Counted from the first letter of the stretch, positions 43,288-53,548 are shown. The stretch is 64,000 nt of DNA from Psychrobacter glacincola (GCF_904846215.1 NZ_CAJGZK010000006.1:1-64000); one strand, 5' to 3'. Numbers and translations are program-made. The notes: generated from the sequence alone by a model not told the origin.

Positions 43288-44262
43288 ATGAATCGTCATA
43301 TTCAAAAAGACAGTAATAGCATTCATATCATTGAAGCTGCCTCAATAGAAAGCTTCATGCCAGAGAATGCGAAAATGATACGCTATGACCATGACTTTGA
43401 TGCCAAGCAATGGCAACGCTATATAGAGTGTGAGATTGGTTTTATCTTACCCAGTATCCAACGCAATTGGTTGGAAAACGCGGTCGTTCAGACGGCATTG
43501 TCTTATGGATTGACTACTGTTCAGTTATGGCAGCAGTTGCCGCTCAATGATGAGCTGCGCCAGTGTTTGGTCGATAAAGTATTGATTCATGAAAGCCGCT
43601 TTTTTCGTCACATGCCTTCTATAGATTTTGTCACAGAATGTGCAGTACAGCATCAGCGCAGTAAGCTTACAACGGATGATGTTAGTGAGCTGTTTCGGAT
43701 ATGGAGTGTGGGCTGCGCGAGTGGACAAGAGACGTGGTCACTGGCAATGAGTTTGGCCGCAAAGCAGTTGAGCAATTATACGATCTTGGGTACTGATGTC
43801 AGTCAACAAGTCCTAGCAAAGGCGCGCTTAGGTCAATATGATGATAAACAACACTCATTAATCCCGCCATATTGTCAGCAGTTTGTGCAACCATTACAAC
43901 CAAAAAACATCGCTGACGACACAGGTTTTGGTCACACTTGTATAAATAAAGACATCGTAAGTAGTAGCTATGCCTACTGGCAGATCACAGCAACGCTAAA
44001 ATCGCAGGTTCGCTTTGCTTTACACAACATTATGGATGAAAAACCGCCTACCGCGCATTTACAGCAGGTGATTGTTTGTCAAAACGTCCTACTATATTTT
44101 CGCAAATTTGATCAACGTGATATTTTGGCTCGATTATCAAATCAATGCGCCTTAGGCGGTTATATTATATTGGCTCCAGGTGAGGCGTTATTTTGGCGTC
44201 CTTCAAATATGCGCCGTATTGCGCACCCACAGATCAATGCGTGGCAAAAAATCAGTGCCTAA
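43288..44262 (+). CDS. pilK: CheR-type methyltransferase PilK
   Basis: This 324-residue protein has an N-terminal helical domain and a SAM-binding domain (WSVGCASGQETWSLAMSLA, ILGTDVSQQVLAKAR, VIVCQNVLLYFRKFDQRDIL). It would methylate glutamates of PilJ for adaptation. About 25 extra residues interrupt the region before QVRFALHNIMDE. AGG precedes the ATG. Its retention with ChpB implies that methylation control persists despite the reduced PilJ. Confidence 0.92.
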   Translation: MNRHIQKDSNSIHIIEAASIESFMPENAKMIRYDHDFDAKQWQRYIECEIGFILPSIQRNWLENAVVQTALSYGLTTVQLWQQLPLNDELRQCLVDKVLIHESRFFRHMPSIDFVTECAVQHQRSKLTTDDVSELFRIWSVGCASGQETWSLAMSLAAKQLSNYTILGTDVSQQVLAKARLGQYDDKQHSLIPPYCQQFVQPLQPKNIADDTGFGHTCINKDIVSSSYAYWQITATLKSQVRFALHNIMDEKPPTAHLQQVIVCQNVLLYFRKFDQRDILARLSNQCALGGYIILAPGEALFWRPSNMRRIAHPQINAWQKISA

Positions 44263-44292
44263 ATTAGCGCCCAAAAGAGTCAGGATGAATCT

Positions 44293-47200
44293 ATGAAAAA
44301 CCAGCCCAATGACATGGTAACGCTCGAGTGGTTATTGCCATTGTTTAATCAGCAGTTGTCACAGGTAGCTAATGGCTGGCAATTAGAGGCAGTGCACGCT
44401 AATGATAAGCAAACGGCACAGTACTATCATGAGATTGCTGGCGCGCTGATCATGATTAATCTGCCTACTCTGGCAAGTTTAGCGAATAAGCTCAGCCTAT
44501 TGGCAGAAGTTACTGTTTTTGAGGGTCTGGATAATGATAGCTCATATACAAATCTGCCTGCTGAGAGAGCTAGAATAGGGCAGATTGCTCATAGAGTGTT
44601 ACAGCGTGAGCTGGAACGCTATGTGCGAACCGGTAGATATCATGCTGTTTTAATGAATAAGACCCTGACTGATTTGGCCCAATTCTTATCGCAGTTGGGC
44701 ATAGCAACAGAGCAGCTTATAGATACGCCGTCATTTGCTATAGGCAGCCATTTGGCTGGTTTATCGGATTATGATGATATTGACATAACTACACCCATGA
44801 GTATGGCTGTGTCAGATTTAGATAACCAACAACATCAGCAATTGCTAGTGGTTTGGCGCCAACAGACGCAAGAACTACTGGCTGCCAATATGAATAAACC
44901 TGCTATCTTGACTGTGCTGGAAAAGGTTGGTCACTATCTATGGCAAACAGCGCAAGAAGCTGATGTGCAGCGTCTGTGGTATCTGGCTGAGCTGTGGCTA
45001 CATGATCTTGGGCAAAATGAAATACCGCTACCGAAGTATTATGCAGGGATATTAAGTCAGCTGGATCAGTTGATAGATAGTCCTCAACATCCGCTTGAGC
45101 GATCGACAGACGAGATTCAAAGTCTCATCAATCATATTTATATCGAATTGAGCGGTCTTATCAATAATAGTGATAATGCTCAATCTTTATTAAATGGTGG
45201 TATGCAGACAGACGCTGAAGTACGTTTCTTACCCCGTATATTGAGTGAGATTGAAACGCTTATTTTTGCGCTTGATAAGCCTCAGACTTTGTTAAAGCCT
45301 TTAGCTAGAATAAGTAACCAACTTAAAAATCGTGGTTGGACGTTATTTGCCTCACAAATTGCTTCTATTGCGACTGATATAGAGCATAGCCTCTCATTAG
45401 ACCAAGATTTTGCTCAAAAACAATGGCAGATTGAACGTCAGCTACAAGAAGTGTATAGCGCTGTCTATACGACAGAGCAAATCATTTCTATCAAAATTGG
45501 TGAGGCTGCTTCATTCACTGTTTCTGGTAGCATCGATGATGACTTACAGCCAGAAACCAGCCTATATGTTGGTTCTGATAATGCAGATTTACGCGAGTTG
45601 CGTATTGCTGCTGAAGAAATCAAGCAAGGTTTTCATAACTATATACAGCGCCAACAGTTGGAGCTATTACCAGATCAGACAGATTTTACGAGCATGAGCC
45701 ATGCTTTTAATAGCATGGGACTGCCATTGATTGGTGAAGTAACCGATAAGATAGCCGATATATTTGTACAGATACATACTCATAAAATTGCAATATTGAG
45801 CTGGGACGTTACCCAAGCGCTGGCAGAAAGCTTGACCGCTATTGAGCTATTACTGGATTATCTTGCGCAGCAGTTCTTTGATCACGTATTACTAGAAAAA
45901 GCAAATGCCTATATTGATAATGCAACCAAGCTACTGGATGCATATATTCATGCGCCTGAAACGATTAACGATACTTTCCTCACGAAAAAAGCAGCAGCCA
46001 GCGATGTCATGCGCTATGACGACAGCGGTGAGATTGCACCGGTTACTGAGCCATCTTTTGGTACTGAGACGTTGACTGATTCACTATTAGATAATGAGAA
46101 CGCTGTAGATACAGAGGACCGCCAAGCGTTATTGAAGATGCGTCAACAGCTTAAGCCGGATAACTTCGATATCGATGAAGACATCCGAGAAATATTCATT
46201 GAAGAAGTTGAAGAGATAGTTACTGATTTAGAAGACTTTTTACCAATATGGCAAGAAGACGCGCAAGATTTAACGCCATTAACTGAACTACGTCGTGGTT
46301 TCCATACCTTAAAGGGCTCAGGACGTATGGTTGGTGCTAGTAGCATCAGCGAGATGGCATGGTCTATCGAAAACCTGCTCAATTGTTTGTTGAATAAAAC
46401 CTTACCGGTAACGGATGATGTGGTTACCTTAATAACAGAAACAACCAAACGTCTACCAGCTATGCTAGTCGACTTTGCGGCACAGCAACCACCAAGCTTT
46501 GATCCTGCTATCACTCTTCTACAAAGCCATAATTTGATGACTCAGCAACCGCTTAATGCGGGTTTGGTAGCGGTTGCGCCGACATCATCAACAGCTGATA
46601 TTGAAGAATCTGACTCTGTATCAGATCGTTGTATATCTGAACATGATTTACACTCGCAAGCCATAAGCTCAGTCGCTGAGCCAACAGATACTTTGGGTGC
46701 ATTGGATGCATTGGCAGCTTTAGAGCTACCTTTAGTATTGCAGCCATTTATCTTAGAGGCAGAGTCGCTAGCCACAGATGCAAACGATGCTGATCCTGAT
46801 ATCAAAGAGATATTTATAGAAGAAGCCAACGAAGTCTTGGACGAAATTGTTCCTTTATATGAGCGCTGGCAGCTTCTACCTACTGATTTGACCGAAATAA
46901 CAGACATACGCCGTGGCTTTCATACCCTAAAAGGCTCTGGTCGCATGGTCGGTGCTCATTATAGTGCTGAGCTAGCATGGTCTATAGAAAACATGCTAAA
47001 CCGCATTTTGGATAAGAGTATTATTGCCTCAGCCGATATACAGCAAATTATTGGCGATGTATTGGCTGTGTATCCTGAGTTATTGATGACTTTTGAAAAT
47101 GAAAGCCATGACTATCCTACTATGGTGCCATTGTGGGTTGCCTGTGCCAACGCTTACAGCAAGCAGTTAGGTAATGAGTTCAGCTACAGTGCGTTATATA

Positions 47201-50200
47201 GTCAATGGTCACAGCCTCTTGAGCAAGCGACACTGCACGCTGATTTAGATAGGCATATTCAAGAGTCAGATCATGATAAAGCAATTGATCGAACCTTACA
47301 GACGATACATTTGATAAATGAAAAGATGGCAGAAGCACCAGTTATTTTGATGCCTCAAAGTCAAGAAGAGCAGGCGTTCTTTAATATCTTTATTGAAGAG
47401 GCAGAGGAGTTGTTAGAAGGTGTCAATGATTTTGTAAATCATCATCAAAATGAGCCATATGTCGAGGTCAGTGACGAGATTGTACGCGCATTCCATACCT
47501 TGCGAGCGGCTTCTGGCTCTAGTGCGTTGACTGCCATTAGCGACGTGAGTGCAACGATAGAGCAAAGCCTAGAGCTTCTACAGCAGCAGGATATACCGAT
47601 GAATGCCAGCCACTTAACTGCTCTGGCTCAATCTGTCACGCTTATTGATGGTTATCTCTGTAATTATAAACAACAGGCGTATCAGCAGGATGTGTCGGCA
47701 GAGCGAATGCAAAGCGAGCAGGACATTGCATCGTTACAGGCTTTACTTGAAGAGCAAGATGATGATAGTGAGGCAGGTACTGAAAATAAACCAACGATTA
47801 ATGACTTGTTAAATGGTAATATCGATGAGTTATTAGATGCAGAGTGGCAATTAGATGAAGCGCTTAACAGCACTGATATGGAGCAAATTCAAGCCTATAT
47901 CGCTGAGCAAATCTTGCAAATTAAATATCTGACTGATAAAGCACAAGCCTTTCCAAAATTCGTCTCTATTCTTGATGCCTTGCAAAATGCTTATCGTTAT
48001 TTGAGTCAGTATCCTAAAGAAGCGGCAGATATTGATATCCAAGAAATTCTCCTTGCAGGTCATGCGCAGTTAGTCGGTTTATTTGATGCCTTAGCAGGCA
48101 GTACGTCATTAAAAATTGATGAGCAGGTACTTGAGCGGTTGCAGAGCATTACGCAAGACAATATTGGGCAAGCTAGTATCGTGCAGGACAATATCGTGCA
48201 GGACAATATTGGGCAAGCTAGTATCGCGCAAGACAATATCGTACAAGACAATAATCAAAGTGATAAAAATATAGCCAATGAAGAACAGGCTGCTGTGCAA
48301 AGTGTTGCCGCGCCTGAGTTAGAGCTTGAAACCATCGATACTGACATTGAGCTATTAGAAATCTTCTTAGAAGAAGCGCAAGAGCTTGATGATGCGCTGG
48401 TCGATAGCTTTAGTAAGTGGCGTGCAGACATCACCCATATCAATACCTTAAAGGTACTCCAACGCCATTTGCATACCATCAAAGGTGGTGCGCTTATGGC
48501 AGGTATCCGTAGTATTGGCGACTTGACGCATGAAGCAGAAAGCGTTTATGAGGCGTTTGTAGAATCTAAACGCGAGCCAACTGCGCAGTGGCTTGAGATT
48601 ATGCAAGTGGTACAAGATACCCTGTCACTGCAGGTAGCACATATTGTACGCTATCAAAAATCGTTTTTTGCGCCTGAGCTGATGGCTCAATTACAACAGT
48701 TTTTAAAAGCACAAGTATTGCCAGAAACGGTTCAGCTTATTGTACCTATGCCAAATAACCATGTGGCAGCTGAGCCTCAAATCTTTGCCAATCAAGATGC
48801 CCAACATGTAGCAAATGTGGCAGATACGTTAAGTTTAGATAGAATCATCCAGCAATCATGGGCGGATGGGTTACCTGACCCTGATGTTTTAGAGGTGTTC
48901 TTAAAAGAAGCAGCGGCGTTCACCAATGGTAATGAGTGTCTACAGTTATTCATAAATGATGTTGATGATATGGTTGCGCTGCAAGCACTACAGCGTGACT
49001 TGCATACCTTAAAAGGTGGCGCACGTATGGTCACTGCTACTGGTATTGCTGACCTAGCTCATGAAATGGAATCGGTTTATCAAGACTTTGTTGCTCAGCG
49101 CCGCCCTGCGACCAAAAAAGTATTGGAGTTACTGGTTGCTTGTTATGACTGGTTGGCAGACGCTGTGTTTATCCTATCGCAGCAAGTTAATCCACCAACA
49201 CCTAGTTTGCTGATTGAGGCATTACAGCAATTTAGTGAAAATCCTGATAGCTTAGAGCAGATACCAACAGAAACCCTGCAAACTCAGCGTGAAACGATTT
49301 CAATTGCTAAAGAAAAACAACAGGCTACCTATATCCAAAAAGACATCAGTGCCATGCCGCTGATGGCTAACAATACGACTGAGCAAGAACAAAATGCCAA
49401 TAATAATGAGATGATTCGTATCTCAGGTGGCCTGATTGAGCATATGATTAATCTGTCAGGTGAGTCGGCGATTAACCGTGCTCGTATCGATATGGGTATC
49501 AGTAGCTTGACCACCAGTATTGAAGAGATGGGCACTACCGTACAGCGTCTAGCCGATCAGTTGCGCCGTATGGAGATTGAGCTTGAGGCGCAGATTTTAT
49601 CGCAAATTGATGAAGAACTGGTCAATCATGAAGGCTTTGATCCGCTAGAGATGGATCAGTACTCCTCTTTAAATCAGCTATCAAAATCTTTGACAGAGTC
49701 AGCATCGGATTTGGTCGATATTAACCACACCTTGTTAGAGAAAACGCGTGACAGTGAAAGTCTATTGCTCCAGCTATCGCGGACGCAGACTGAACTACAA
49801 GATGGCTTGATGAACTCACGCATGGTGCCTTTCACCCGATTAACACCAAGGCTTGAGCGTATCGTGCGCCAAACGGCCAATGAGCTGAACAAGTCGGTTG
49901 AGCTAAAAATTATCAATGCTGATGACGAGATGGACAGAACCATCCTAGAACGCATTACCTCACCGCTTGAGCACATGTTACGTAACGCGGTTGATCATGG
50001 TATCGAAAATGTGGCAGCAAGGCTTGCAGCAGGTAAAGAGCGCAGCGGTCAAATCACGCTTGAAGTGCTACGTGAAGGAAGTGAGATTGTCATTTTGCTA
50101 GATGATGATGGGCAAGGTATTGACGTAGAGGCTGTACGTGAAAAGGCCATCTCTCAAGGTTTGATTGACGCCAACGATAGCAATCTTAGCGACCTTGATA

Positions 50201-51252
50201 TCATGCAATATATCTTTAATGCCGGTCTAAGTACCAGCAAACAGGTCACTCAAATATCAGGGCGCGGCGTCGGTATGGACGTTGTTATCAGTGAGATTCG
50301 TCAGCTAGGCGGCGCCGTATCTGTGGTATCAGAGCTTGGCAAAGGTTCGAGCTTTACCATACGTGTACCATTAACAGTTGCTGTGTCTGATGCTTTGGTG
50401 GTTCGAGCAGCTGATCGTTACTATGCCATACCTTTGGTGCAGATTGAACGCGTTGTACGCATCAATCCAGAAAAAGTTTATGATTATTATCAATCGGGCG
50501 AGGCGACCCTCAATTTTGAAGATACTGATTATTATGTACGTTATTTAAATGAGATTTTGTCCGGTAATAAGCTCAATGAGCTGGTTGTTAATACCAATAC
50601 CAGCGTGCCGCTCATCATCATCAAAAACCGCAGTGGTCAGAATATGGCCTTACAGGTGGATCAAATAGCGGGCTCACGTATTGAAGTGGTGGTAAAACCT
50701 TTGGGGCAACAGTTCTCAAATTTATCCGGTATCTCAGCTGCCACCATTATGGGCGATGGCTCAGTGATGCTCATTCTAGACTTGATAGCCTTGATGCGTA
50801 ACGCGGCTTTGGTCAAGGACGTCACGCATTCTAAAGTTACTAAACAAAGAAACGTGGAATCTAATACCACGATCTTGGTCGTTGATGATTCAGTCACAGT
50901 GAGAAAAGTAACATCACGATTCTTAGAGCGTCAAGGGTTCAATGTTGTGCTTGCTAAAGATGGTATCGATGCGCTTGAGATACTACAAGAGATGACGCCT
51001 GACTTAATGCTACTCGACATTGAAATGCCGCGCATGGACGGTTTTGAGGTTGCTACCCAAGTTAGAGATAATGGACGCTTGCAGCATCTGCCTATTATTA
51101 TGATTACGTCACGTACGGGTGAAAAGCATCGTGAGCGCGCCCTTGAGATTGGGGTAAATGACTATATGGGTAAGCCTTTCCAAGAAAACCAGCTGCTTGA
51201 TAAAATCCAAAGTTTATTGGATGAAAAGGTCCATCTAACTTATCATGGATAA
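44293..51252 (+). CDS. chpA: Hybrid chemosensory kinase ChpA
   Basis: This 2319-residue CheA-like kinase controls type IV pili. It has an N-terminal FimL-like region (1-600) and five Hpt domains with acceptor His at 671, 877, 1068, 1394 and 1571. HTLKGSGRMVGA occurs twice, then FHTLRAASGSSA, HTIKGGALMAG and HTLKGGARMV. Dimerisation, HATPase (LEHMLRNAVDHGIENVAARL; GRGVGMDVV) and CheW regions follow, and a C-terminal receiver (ILVVDDSVTVRK) with Asp2242. The third Hpt has lost the Lys-Gly after His. P. aeruginosa ChpA is about 2470 residues. AGGATG upstream; it overlaps chpB by 8 bp. Confidence 0.96.
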   Translation: MKNQPNDMVTLEWLLPLFNQQLSQVANGWQLEAVHANDKQTAQYYHEIAGALIMINLPTLASLANKLSLLAEVTVFEGLDNDSSYTNLPAERARIGQIAHRVLQRELERYVRTGRYHAVLMNKTLTDLAQFLSQLGIATEQLIDTPSFAIGSHLAGLSDYDDIDITTPMSMAVSDLDNQQHQQLLVVWRQQTQELLAANMNKPAILTVLEKVGHYLWQTAQEADVQRLWYLAELWLHDLGQNEIPLPKYYAGILSQLDQLIDSPQHPLERSTDEIQSLINHIYIELSGLINNSDNAQSLLNGGMQTDAEVRFLPRILSEIETLIFALDKPQTLLKPLARISNQLKNRGWTLFASQIASIATDIEHSLSLDQDFAQKQWQIERQLQEVYSAVYTTEQIISIKIGEAASFTVSGSIDDDLQPETSLYVGSDNADLRELRIAAEEIKQGFHNYIQRQQLELLPDQTDFTSMSHAFNSMGLPLIGEVTDKIADIFVQIHTHKIAILSWDVTQALAESLTAIELLLDYLAQQFFDHVLLEKANAYIDNATKLLDAYIHAPETINDTFLTKKAAASDVMRYDDSGEIAPVTEPSFGTETLTDSLLDNENAVDTEDRQALLKMRQQLKPDNFDIDEDIREIFIEEVEEIVTDLEDFLPIWQEDAQDLTPLTELRRGFHTLKGSGRMVGASSISEMAWSIENLLNCLLNKTLPVTDDVVTLITETTKRLPAMLVDFAAQQPPSFDPAITLLQSHNLMTQQPLNAGLVAVAPTSSTADIEESDSVSDRCISEHDLHSQAISSVAEPTDTLGALDALAALELPLVLQPFILEAESLATDANDADPDIKEIFIEEANEVLDEIVPLYERWQLLPTDLTEITDIRRGFHTLKGSGRMVGAHYSAELAWSIENMLNRILDKSIIASADIQQIIGDVLAVYPELLMTFENESHDYPTMVPLWVACANAYSKQLGNEFSYSALYSQWSQPLEQATLHADLDRHIQESDHDKAIDRTLQTIHLINEKMAEAPVILMPQSQEEQAFFNIFIEEAEELLEGVNDFVNHHQNEPYVEVSDEIVRAFHTLRAASGSSALTAISDVSATIEQSLELLQQQDIPMNASHLTALAQSVTLIDGYLCNYKQQAYQQDVSAERMQSEQDIASLQALLEEQDDDSEAGTENKPTINDLLNGNIDELLDAEWQLDEALNSTDMEQIQAYIAEQILQIKYLTDKAQAFPKFVSILDALQNAYRYLSQYPKEAADIDIQEILLAGHAQLVGLFDALAGSTSLKIDEQVLERLQSITQDNIGQASIVQDNIVQDNIGQASIAQDNIVQDNNQSDKNIANEEQAAVQSVAAPELELETIDTDIELLEIFLEEAQELDDALVDSFSKWRADITHINTLKVLQRHLHTIKGGALMAGIRSIGDLTHEAESVYEAFVESKREPTAQWLEIMQVVQDTLSLQVAHIVRYQKSFFAPELMAQLQQFLKAQVLPETVQLIVPMPNNHVAAEPQIFANQDAQHVANVADTLSLDRIIQQSWADGLPDPDVLEVFLKEAAAFTNGNECLQLFINDVDDMVALQALQRDLHTLKGGARMVTATGIADLAHEMESVYQDFVAQRRPATKKVLELLVACYDWLADAVFILSQQVNPPTPSLLIEALQQFSENPDSLEQIPTETLQTQRETISIAKEKQQATYIQKDISAMPLMANNTTEQEQNANNNEMIRISGGLIEHMINLSGESAINRARIDMGISSLTTSIEEMGTTVQRLADQLRRMEIELEAQILSQIDEELVNHEGFDPLEMDQYSSLNQLSKSLTESASDLVDINHTLLEKTRDSESLLLQLSRTQTELQDGLMNSRMVPFTRLTPRLERIVRQTANELNKSVELKIINADDEMDRTILERITSPLEHMLRNAVDHGIENVAARLAAGKERSGQITLEVLREGSEIVILLDDDGQGIDVEAVREKAISQGLIDANDSNLSDLDIMQYIFNAGLSTSKQVTQISGRGVGMDVVISEIRQLGGAVSVVSELGKGSSFTIRVPLTVAVSDALVVRAADRYYAIPLVQIERVVRINPEKVYDYYQSGEATLNFEDTDYYVRYLNEILSGNKLNELVVNTNTSVPLIIIKNRSGQNMALQVDQIAGSRIEVVVKPLGQQFSNLSGISAATIMGDGSVMLILDLIALMRNAALVKDVTHSKVTKQRNVESNTTILVVDDSVTVRKVTSRFLERQGFNVVLAKDGIDALEILQEMTPDLMLLDIEMPRMDGFEVATQVRDNGRLQHLPIIMITSRTGEKHRERALEIGVNDYMGKPFQENQLLDKIQSLLDEKVHLTYHG
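48158..48253. repeat. In-frame tandem repeats in a chpA linker
   Basis: Blocks related to CAAGACAATATTGGGCAAGC then TAGTATCGTG recur, encoding DNIGQASIVQ and DNIVQ units between the third and fourth Hpt domains. Units are multiples of 15 bp, so the linker can change length in frame. Confidence 0.9.
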
Positions 51253-52255
51253 CATACGTGCCTTGGCGCTAAAAGATAAAAGTAAGATTAAAGTGCTGGT
51301 GGTGGCAGAAGATCATCAGCAGCGGATGGCTTTTTCTGATACGGTGCATAGCTGTGGTTTTTATCTGGTGGATTGTGTCACACCAACGCAGTTGCAAGAT
51401 AAGTTTGATGGTTATGAAAGCGCTATCGATATCTGGTTGATAGATAGTGATTACGATGAGCATCTAGCGACCATGACAGCTGCCTCCAATTCTGTAGCGG
51501 TGTTGGTCGGGTTTAGTCAAGCGCCTTATCTTAATGAGGCACAGCAGTACGCTAAATGGCAACGTAAACTCAAACGTAAGCTTGCGCAAATGCTGGCCTT
51601 ACCTACGCTTGTCGATAATTCTATCTATAGGGATGAGGTCAGTGATTGGCACTATGTGGTATTCTTAGGGGCATCTATGGGTGGCCCTAGTGCGGTAAAA
51701 GCGTTCTTAGATCACTTATCGCCCACGTTGCCGATAAGTATTTTATTGGCGCATCATTTTAATCAAACCATGATTAGCACTTTGCCACGTATATTAAATC
51801 GCCATAATGACTGGCGCTGCCAGATGATTACCTCCTCGCAGCGCCTGCGTACGGGACAATGTCTGATTGCCCCTATCGACAAACAAATTGTCTGTGACTC
51901 AACCGGTCGCATCATCTTATTGGATCAGGCTTGGGTAGGGGATTATAAACCTGCTATTGGTCAGATTCTCAAAAATACTAGCGATGTTTATGGCAGTGAG
52001 CTAATAAATATTATCTTTTCAGGTATGGGCAACGATGGCACGCAGTATTTGGATTTGATTCAAGATAATGACAGTCAATTATGGGCGCAAGACCCAAGTT
52101 TGAGTACTTGTCCCAGTCAGCCACAGGCCATCATTGACTCAGGATATTGTACCTTTATCGGCAGTCCTCAAGCATTGGCAGAAAAGCTGACCGACTATAT
52201 TGCTGATAGAGCAGCAAACGACACTCCACATTCATTTATTGTGAGCGACTTATGA
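51245..52255 (+). CDS. chpB: CheB-like methylesterase ChpB
   Basis: This 336-residue protein has an N-terminal degenerate receiver-like domain (KVLVVAEDHQQRMAFSDTVH) and a C-terminal CheB methylesterase domain. The catalytic Ser144 is in GASMGGPSAV, His in LLAHHFNQTM and Asp in FSGMGNDGTQYLD. It would demethylate PilJ opposite to PilK. The first domain lacks a typical phospho-Asp context (IWLIDSDYDEH), so control by phosphorylation is doubtful. It overlaps chpA by 8 bp and chpC by 4 bp. Confidence 0.93.
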   Translation: MDNIRALALKDKSKIKVLVVAEDHQQRMAFSDTVHSCGFYLVDCVTPTQLQDKFDGYESAIDIWLIDSDYDEHLATMTAASNSVAVLVGFSQAPYLNEAQQYAKWQRKLKRKLAQMLALPTLVDNSIYRDEVSDWHYVVFLGASMGGPSAVKAFLDHLSPTLPISILLAHHFNQTMISTLPRILNRHNDWRCQMITSSQRLRTGQCLIAPIDKQIVCDSTGRIILLDQAWVGDYKPAIGQILKNTSDVYGSELINIIFSGMGNDGTQYLDLIQDNDSQLWAQDPSLSTCPSQPQAIIDSGYCTFIGSPQALAEKLTDYIADRAANDTPHSFIVSDL

Positions 52256-52755
52256 GACAGATGTTAAAACATTCATTTGAGGCAGTAAGTTTACTGACTA
52301 CCACTAATGGTATGCTCGATGTGACGATCATTCCAGCGCTTGATCAGCCTGATTGGCTTGTTCCCAGTAGTTTGATTTTGGCTGTAGATGAGTATCGCGA
52401 ATATGCGTCAATTTATGAGTGGCAACAGCAAAAGATCGCCGTATTCCACATGTTACCGAGTCATCAAACCCCAGACAAGATAGTGGTATTGGAAGGAAAT
52501 ACCTCAGCCCATCGTATTGCTTTACAGACTTTAGGTGAGTTGCGCCAACTACAGGCACGTATCTCTGATGTAAAAGATGTTGAGCTACCTGAGCATTTTA
52601 TCGAGTCGAATAGCAATATCGCTACGGTTAGTGAACATGTGCAAGAAGAGGTTGTGCTATCCTACCTTTTTCAGACGGTCATGATTGATGATACGCTGTA
52701 TTTGGTACCGGATTTGGATAAAATTGCGCATCAATTGGTAGATGTAGACGGCTAG
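52252..52755 (+). CDS. chpC: CheW-like protein ChpC
   Basis: This 167-residue protein shares its start with the chpB stop in an ATGA overlap. It has weak CheW-like strands (WLVPSSLILAVDEYREYASI, KIVVLEGNTSAHRIALQTLG, LYLVPDLDKIAHQLV). Position as the last gene of the cluster and length match ChpC, thought to link additional receptors to ChpA. Sequence similarity alone is weak, so the call leans on context. Confidence 0.8.
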   Translation: MRQMLKHSFEAVSLLTTTNGMLDVTIIPALDQPDWLVPSSLILAVDEYREYASIYEWQQQKIAVFHMLPSHQTPDKIVVLEGNTSAHRIALQTLGELRQLQARISDVKDVELPEHFIESNSNIATVSEHVQEEVVLSYLFQTVMIDDTLYLVPDLDKIAHQLVDVDG

Positions 52756-52840
52756 TTTGCTCAGTAGGTAGTTGCTGTCTATATCTATATTTAAGCGCTT
52801 ATTAAGCAATCAGTAGCGACAAAGGTGACACAGTAAAGCT

Positions 52841-53368
52841 ATGAATAATACCCATTCAAACCTGACAAAATGGTCCTTTGCTAGTCGATTTTTTCACTGG
52901 ATTAGCGCGATTTTATTGCTGATCACATGGACCATGATATTTTTATATGACAATCTTGATAGCAAGCTCTATATTGGTCTACACAAAGCTTTTGGGGTTA
53001 GCTTGTTATTTTGGATGATAGCGCGAGTCATTAATCGCCTCTTTAGCAAAGCACCACCAGCAGTAGTGATGCCGAAATGGCAAATGTTACTCTCCCAATT
53101 ATCGCATTTTGCACTCTATGCTCTGCTGATTGCGATGCCGATAGCAGGACTATTGATGTCTTTGTATGGCGGTCGTCCGGTTGATATATTTGGTATATTT
53201 CAGATACCTGTATTTGTGACCCCAGATAGAGGGTTAGCCCGACTCTTCAATGACTGGCATACCGATATCATCTGGCCAATGATTATCGCCTTTACTGTGC
53301 TTCATATCGGTGCAGCTTTATATCATCAGTTTGTGAAGAAAGACAATCTTATAGCACGTATTAAGTAA
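52841..53368 (+). CDS. Cytochrome b561
   Basis: This 175-residue, four-helix b-type cytochrome has RFFHWISAILLLITW, YIGLHKAFGVSLLFWMIAR, LSHFALYALLIAMPIAGLLM and IIAFTVLHIGAALYHQFVKK. These place His residues in each helix for two haems. It would pass electrons from ubiquinol or to superoxide at the inner membrane (CybB-like). The C-terminal KKDNLIARI is typical. It starts 85 bp after chpC, so readthrough from the pil-chp operon is possible. Confidence 0.92.
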   Translation: MNNTHSNLTKWSFASRFFHWISAILLLITWTMIFLYDNLDSKLYIGLHKAFGVSLLFWMIARVINRLFSKAPPAVVMPKWQMLLSQLSHFALYALLIAMPIAGLLMSLYGGRPVDIFGIFQIPVFVTPDRGLARLFNDWHTDIIWPMIIAFTVLHIGAALYHQFVKKDNLIARIK

Positions 53369-53397
53369 TAGGCTATTAATGTCGTCAAAACACGTTA

Positions 53398-53444
53398 GAA
53401 TTTATACCAGCAGTGCTGTAGCCTTTTAAAATGTATTAACTATA
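53398..53444 (-). repeat. 5'-half remnant of a MITE-like element
   Basis: On the minus strand, TATAGTTAATACATTTTAAA then AGGCTACAGCACTGCTGGTATAAATT matches the left half of subfamily C up to the stem arm, then stops before the core. It lies between cytochrome b561 and its terminator. Confidence 0.75.
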
Positions 53445-53477
53445 TTTTATACTGACAACATCATAAAATACACCCAC

Positions 53478-53513
53478 AAAAAAGCCCTGAGTATCATACA
53501 AAGGGCTTTTTTT
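53478..53513. terminator. Bidirectional terminator between cytochrome b561 and minE
   Basis: AAAAAAGCCC (53478-53487) pairs with GGGCTTTTTT (53503-53512) around a 15-base loop. Confidence 0.88.
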
Positions 53514-53548
53514 GGTGATAAAAAATAGATGTTACTATGTCAATAAAT

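Noticed and set aside
46143..46907. Long antisense open frames opposite chpA (121-123 codons)
   Set aside because: They lie fully inside chpA on the opposite strand and give Ser-rich peptides typical of antisense of acidic coding sequence.
40128..52755. The chemosensory cluster as flagellar chemotaxis
   Set aside because: Gene order pilG-H-I-J-K-chpA-B-C and the multi-Hpt ChpA identify the type IV pilus pathway; no flagellar genes are present.
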